Origin: an uncultured Eubacteriales bacterium
GTDB lineage: Bacteria; Bacillota; Clostridia; Lachnospirales; Lachnospiraceae
NCBI GenBank assembly: GCA_900321915.1
Contig: ONXW01000161.1
Span: forward strand, 1 to 16,781
Direction: 5' to 3'
Length of the DNA: 16,781 nt
Under the pieces are notes generated by a model that was given only the letters and a program-made list of their open reading frames with translations, was not told where the DNA came from and searched no databases. Positions within the stretch are counted from its first letter, which is position 1. Each line of letters opens with the position of its first letter. This document shows positions 14,970-16,781 of this stretch, one piece after another. Both the position numbers and the translations under genes were made by a program.

Positions 14970-16213
14970 GAAACCGGCCACCTCCTCCGGACCATTTTCT
15001 GCAGTGCCCCAGATACCCTGTCGGCCAGGCGCCCGCAGCTCATCTCATACAGCCAGCCGGCGACGCACACGGCGAGCGTGGTGACCGCAAGAATAAACAC
15101 AAAAACCCGGTTGTAGGACATGGTATTGACCATCCGCAGCAGAAGGCGGAAGGAAAATGCCGCTGTCACCGGCCAGTGAACCAGGAACACAGAGAAGGAA
15201 ATCGCCGAGATACGGCGCATTGCCTTCGTCTCCAGCAGGCGCTTCGGCCATCCGGAATACCGCACCGCCCACAGGAACAGAAAGCTGAATCCCATGCAGT
15301 ACCATGCATTCCACCTGAGCCAGGCCGGAACCTCCGCCCCCGCCGCCTGGAAGACCAGTTTCAGGATCGTGACGTAGCCCTGGGCCTCGAGGGCAATGCC
15401 GAGAACGGCCAGAGCGGTGAATCCCGCGCGGAACCGTTCCCGTAAGGCCTCGGAGGGTTCCGGCAGGTGCCGGAGGAATACTCCCAGGAAGCAGGCCTGC
15501 ACCAGGTACATGCCGTTCCAGAGAAGATGCTTTTCCGCGAAAGAACAGAATGCGGAAACCGCCGCAAGGACCGCGAGATCCGCGGCGGGCAGAGCCCATG
15601 TCCCGCGGAAAGCAGGAGATTTCCCGCCCTCCGGACGGTCAGTATTTCCCCGCACGGAGGAGATCCTCTCCCGCAGATAAGTATAGACATACACGGCGCA
15701 GGTGGCGCCTGCCAGGTGCCGCATCATCCACAGCGGGCCGTTTGCCAGCGACCCCAGGGTGACCGCCTCCCGGACAGCCAGGGCGGGCGTCACGGGGATC
15801 ACGTAAAATCCCCTCACCCAGTCATTGTGCAGAAGCTCCGCGGCCTCCTGCGTCCTGAACCCGACGGAATACCAGAGGGCTGACACCAGGAGGTTCACCA
15901 GGAGGAAGGGCACCGCAAACCGCAGGTAGCGGAACACCGCGGACTGCCAGAGCTCCCGGAATGTGCGGATTCTCTTTCCCGCCGCCAGGTAGCCGCTGAT
16001 CATCATGAAAATCATGAGCATCATCGCCGAATCCGTCAGGATTTTCAGGGGGGATCCGGTGAGAAGCCGCTCCATCCGCGGAGAAAGCCCCGGGTTTACC
16101 GCGCACAGCGAATAGAACGCCCCGACGAAGTGCGTCCAGAAGATAATCATGCATGCGATAAACTTAATCCCGTCCAGACAGTATTCCCGCCGGCGGTCTG
16201 TGTGCTGTTCCAT
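14966..16213 (-). CDS. Acyltransferase 3 family membrane protein (probable O-acyltransferase)
   Basis: 415 residues. The Acyl_transf_3 hallmark is at the N-terminus: LDGIKFIACMIIFWTHF (13-29), with the conserved histidine H28 at the end of the first helix. About ten membrane segments follow, with a conserved RYLRFAVPFLLVN stretch and a late SVFLVHWPV segment. These proteins move an acyl group, often acetyl, across the membrane onto sugars of capsules, O-antigens or wall polymers. The ATG at 16213 has GAGGA about 10 bases upstream, and the stop overlaps the TTG start of the GT-C gene by four bases (TTGA). It lies 49 bp after the glycosyltransferase gene upstream. The acyl group and acceptor cannot be read from the sequence. 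Confidence 0.92.
   Translation of the reverse strand: MEQHTDRRREYCLDGIKFIACMIIFWTHFVGAFYSLCAVNPGLSPRMERLLTGSPLKILTDSAMMLMIFMMISGYLAAGKRIRTFRELWQSAVFRYLRFAVPFLLVNLLVSALWYSVGFRTQEAAELLHNDWVRGFYVIPVTPALAVREAVTLGSLANGPLWMMRHLAGATCAVYVYTYLRERISSVRGNTDRPEGGKSPAFRGTWALPAADLAVLAAVSAFCSFAEKHLLWNGMYLVQACFLGVFLRHLPEPSEALRERFRAGFTALAVLGIALEAQGYVTILKLVFQAAGAEVPAWLRWNAWYCMGFSFLFLWAVRYSGWPKRLLETKAMRRISAISFSVFLVHWPVTAAFSFRLLLRMVNTMSYNRVFVFILAVTTLAVCVAGWLYEMSCGRLADRVSGALQKMVRRRWPVS
14979..14986 (-). promoter_or_regulatory. Ribosome binding site that decides the TTG start of the GT-C gene
   Basis: The minus strand reads AGGAGGTG, an eight-base match to the 3' end of 16S rRNA, lying inside the end of the acyltransferase gene. 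It ends 9 bases before TTG 14969 but covers the competing GTG at 14981, which argues for the TTG. Confidence 0.6.
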
Positions 16214-16262
16214 CTTTTACTGTTCCTCTGTCTGCGCCATGCCCGCAGCTCGAGAGCTCTGC

Positions 16263-16781
16263 TCACGCAAAGTCCGTTTTTATGACTTCCCAGGCGGCTT
16301 CGGTGCTGAAGCGGCTCCGGATATAGTCCTGGGTGGCCCGGCTCATGGCGAGAAGCTTTTCCGTATCCCTGTAGAGCTCCACGGTCTTTTTTGCGAAGTT
16401 TTCGGGCATATCCTCCACTTCGAGTACATTTTCCACGTTTTCTATGCCTTCGCTCCCCACCGAAGTGGTAATTATCGGCGCTCCGTTATATATCGCCTCC
16501 ACCACCTTGCCTTTTACCCCGGCGCCGTAGCGCAGGGGAACCACCACCAGGCGGCAGGACTGGTACAGGGCGGCGAGCTCTTCATCGCTGACAAAGCCTT
16601 TCACGATAATGCCTTCCGACGGGTTGTGGAGGGCTTTGATCTCCTCCGTCGCCCGGGATCCGACGATGTAGAAGTTTACCGGCAGCTCCCTCCGGATTGC
16701 CGGGAAGACTTCCCTGACGAACCAGAGGACCGCGTCCGCGTTCGGCGGATGGGCGAAGCCGCCCACAAACAGGAGGCCTTC
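16263..16781 (-). CDS. Glycosyltransferase, GT4-like, C-terminal part only
   Basis: The frame is open at the right edge of the window, so only the last 172 residues are seen. They form the C-terminal Rossmann domain of a GT-B enzyme: a strand start LLFVGGFAHPPN, FYIVGS, VKGFVSDEELAALYQ, and the donor-binding region LRYGAGVKGKVVEAIYNG followed by APIITTSVGSEGIE, with the conserved glutamate of the family. Such enzymes add a sugar from a nucleotide donor in the cytoplasm during polysaccharide assembly. It stands first in the visible part of the operon, 49 bp before the acyltransferase. Its start and N-terminal acceptor domain lie outside. Confidence 0.9.
   Translation of the reverse strand, partial: EGLLFVGGFAHPPNADAVLWFVREVFPAIRRELPVNFYIVGSRATEEIKALHNPSEGIIVKGFVSDEELAALYQSCRLVVVPLRYGAGVKGKVVEAIYNGAPIITTSVGSEGIENVENVLEVEDMPENFAKKTVELYRDTEKLLAMSRATQDYIRSRFSTEAAWEVIKTDFA

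Noticed and set aside
12780..15116. A 778-codon open frame on the plus strand
   Set aside because: It is antisense to the GT-C gene, which has strong membrane-protein structure. The plus-strand product is His/Pro/Gln/Arg-rich without domains, as expected for the complement of a G+C-rich gene.
16241..16262. AGCTCGAGAGCTCT near the glycosyltransferase stop as a hairpin or attachment site
   Set aside because: Only a four-base stem closes properly and there is no U tract or repeat elsewhere in the window.
1..16781. Mobile element, CRISPR array, tRNA or rRNA
   Set aside because: No transposase, integrase, phage gene, regularly spaced repeat array or recognisable RNA gene was found on either strand.

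Overview
The window is a stretch of chromosome in which every supported gene lies on the minus strand, so transcription runs from high to low coordinates. Strong GGAGG-type ribosome binding sites, tightly packed genes, a lipobox lipoprotein, a membrane-anchored D,D-carboxypeptidase and LicD/GtrB-type wall-polymer enzymes suggest a Gram-positive Firmicute. A G+C-rich member of the Clostridia (Lachnospiraceae-like) is the best guess; this is inferred from gene style, not from a marker gene. No tRNA, rRNA, CRISPR array, transposase or integrase is visible.

Layout, in transcription order. (1) 16781 to 8479 is one apparent operon: the end of a family 4-type glycosyltransferase, an acyltransferase-3 membrane protein, a large GT-C-like membrane glycosyltransferase (probable TTG start, coupled by a TTGA overlap), a GmhA-like SIS-domain sugar-phosphate isomerase, a pyruvate-kinase-like protein lacking the usual C-terminal domain, an aldose 1-epimerase and a second polytopic membrane protein. 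(2) 8316 to 1394 is a second operon behind a 162-base gap: rfbF, rfbG and rfbH (glucose-1-phosphate to CDP-4-keto-3,6-dideoxyglucose), a LicD-family protein, a GtrB/DPM1-like glycosyltransferase with two C-terminal membrane helices, and a DacA-type D,D-carboxypeptidase. (3) 1282 to 695 is a small acidic lipoprotein of unknown function with its own probable promoter. (4) 694 to 404 is an AT-rich gap with 11-bp direct repeats, a possible -10 box, a small inverted repeat and a strong terminator. (5) 403 to 1 is the N-terminal part of an SbcD/Mre11-like nuclease.

Together the two large units look like a surface-polysaccharide (capsule or secondary wall polymer) locus. The rfbFGH module should supply a CDP-linked 3,6-dideoxyhexose precursor. 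The GtrB-like enzyme would load a sugar on undecaprenyl phosphate. The GT-C-like proteins would use lipid-linked sugars outside the membrane, and the acyltransferase and LicD protein would add acyl and phosphodiester groups. The enzymes that would finish the dideoxysugar (the E3 reductase and a C4 reductase or epimerase) are not in the window. The most unusual points are the truncated pyruvate-kinase-like gene inside a glycan operon, the unfinished dideoxysugar pathway, the carboxypeptidase with a long charged cytoplasmic tail translated directly after the glycosyltransferase, and the repeat/promoter/terminator region at 450-646, which could encode a small RNA or a regulated leader.
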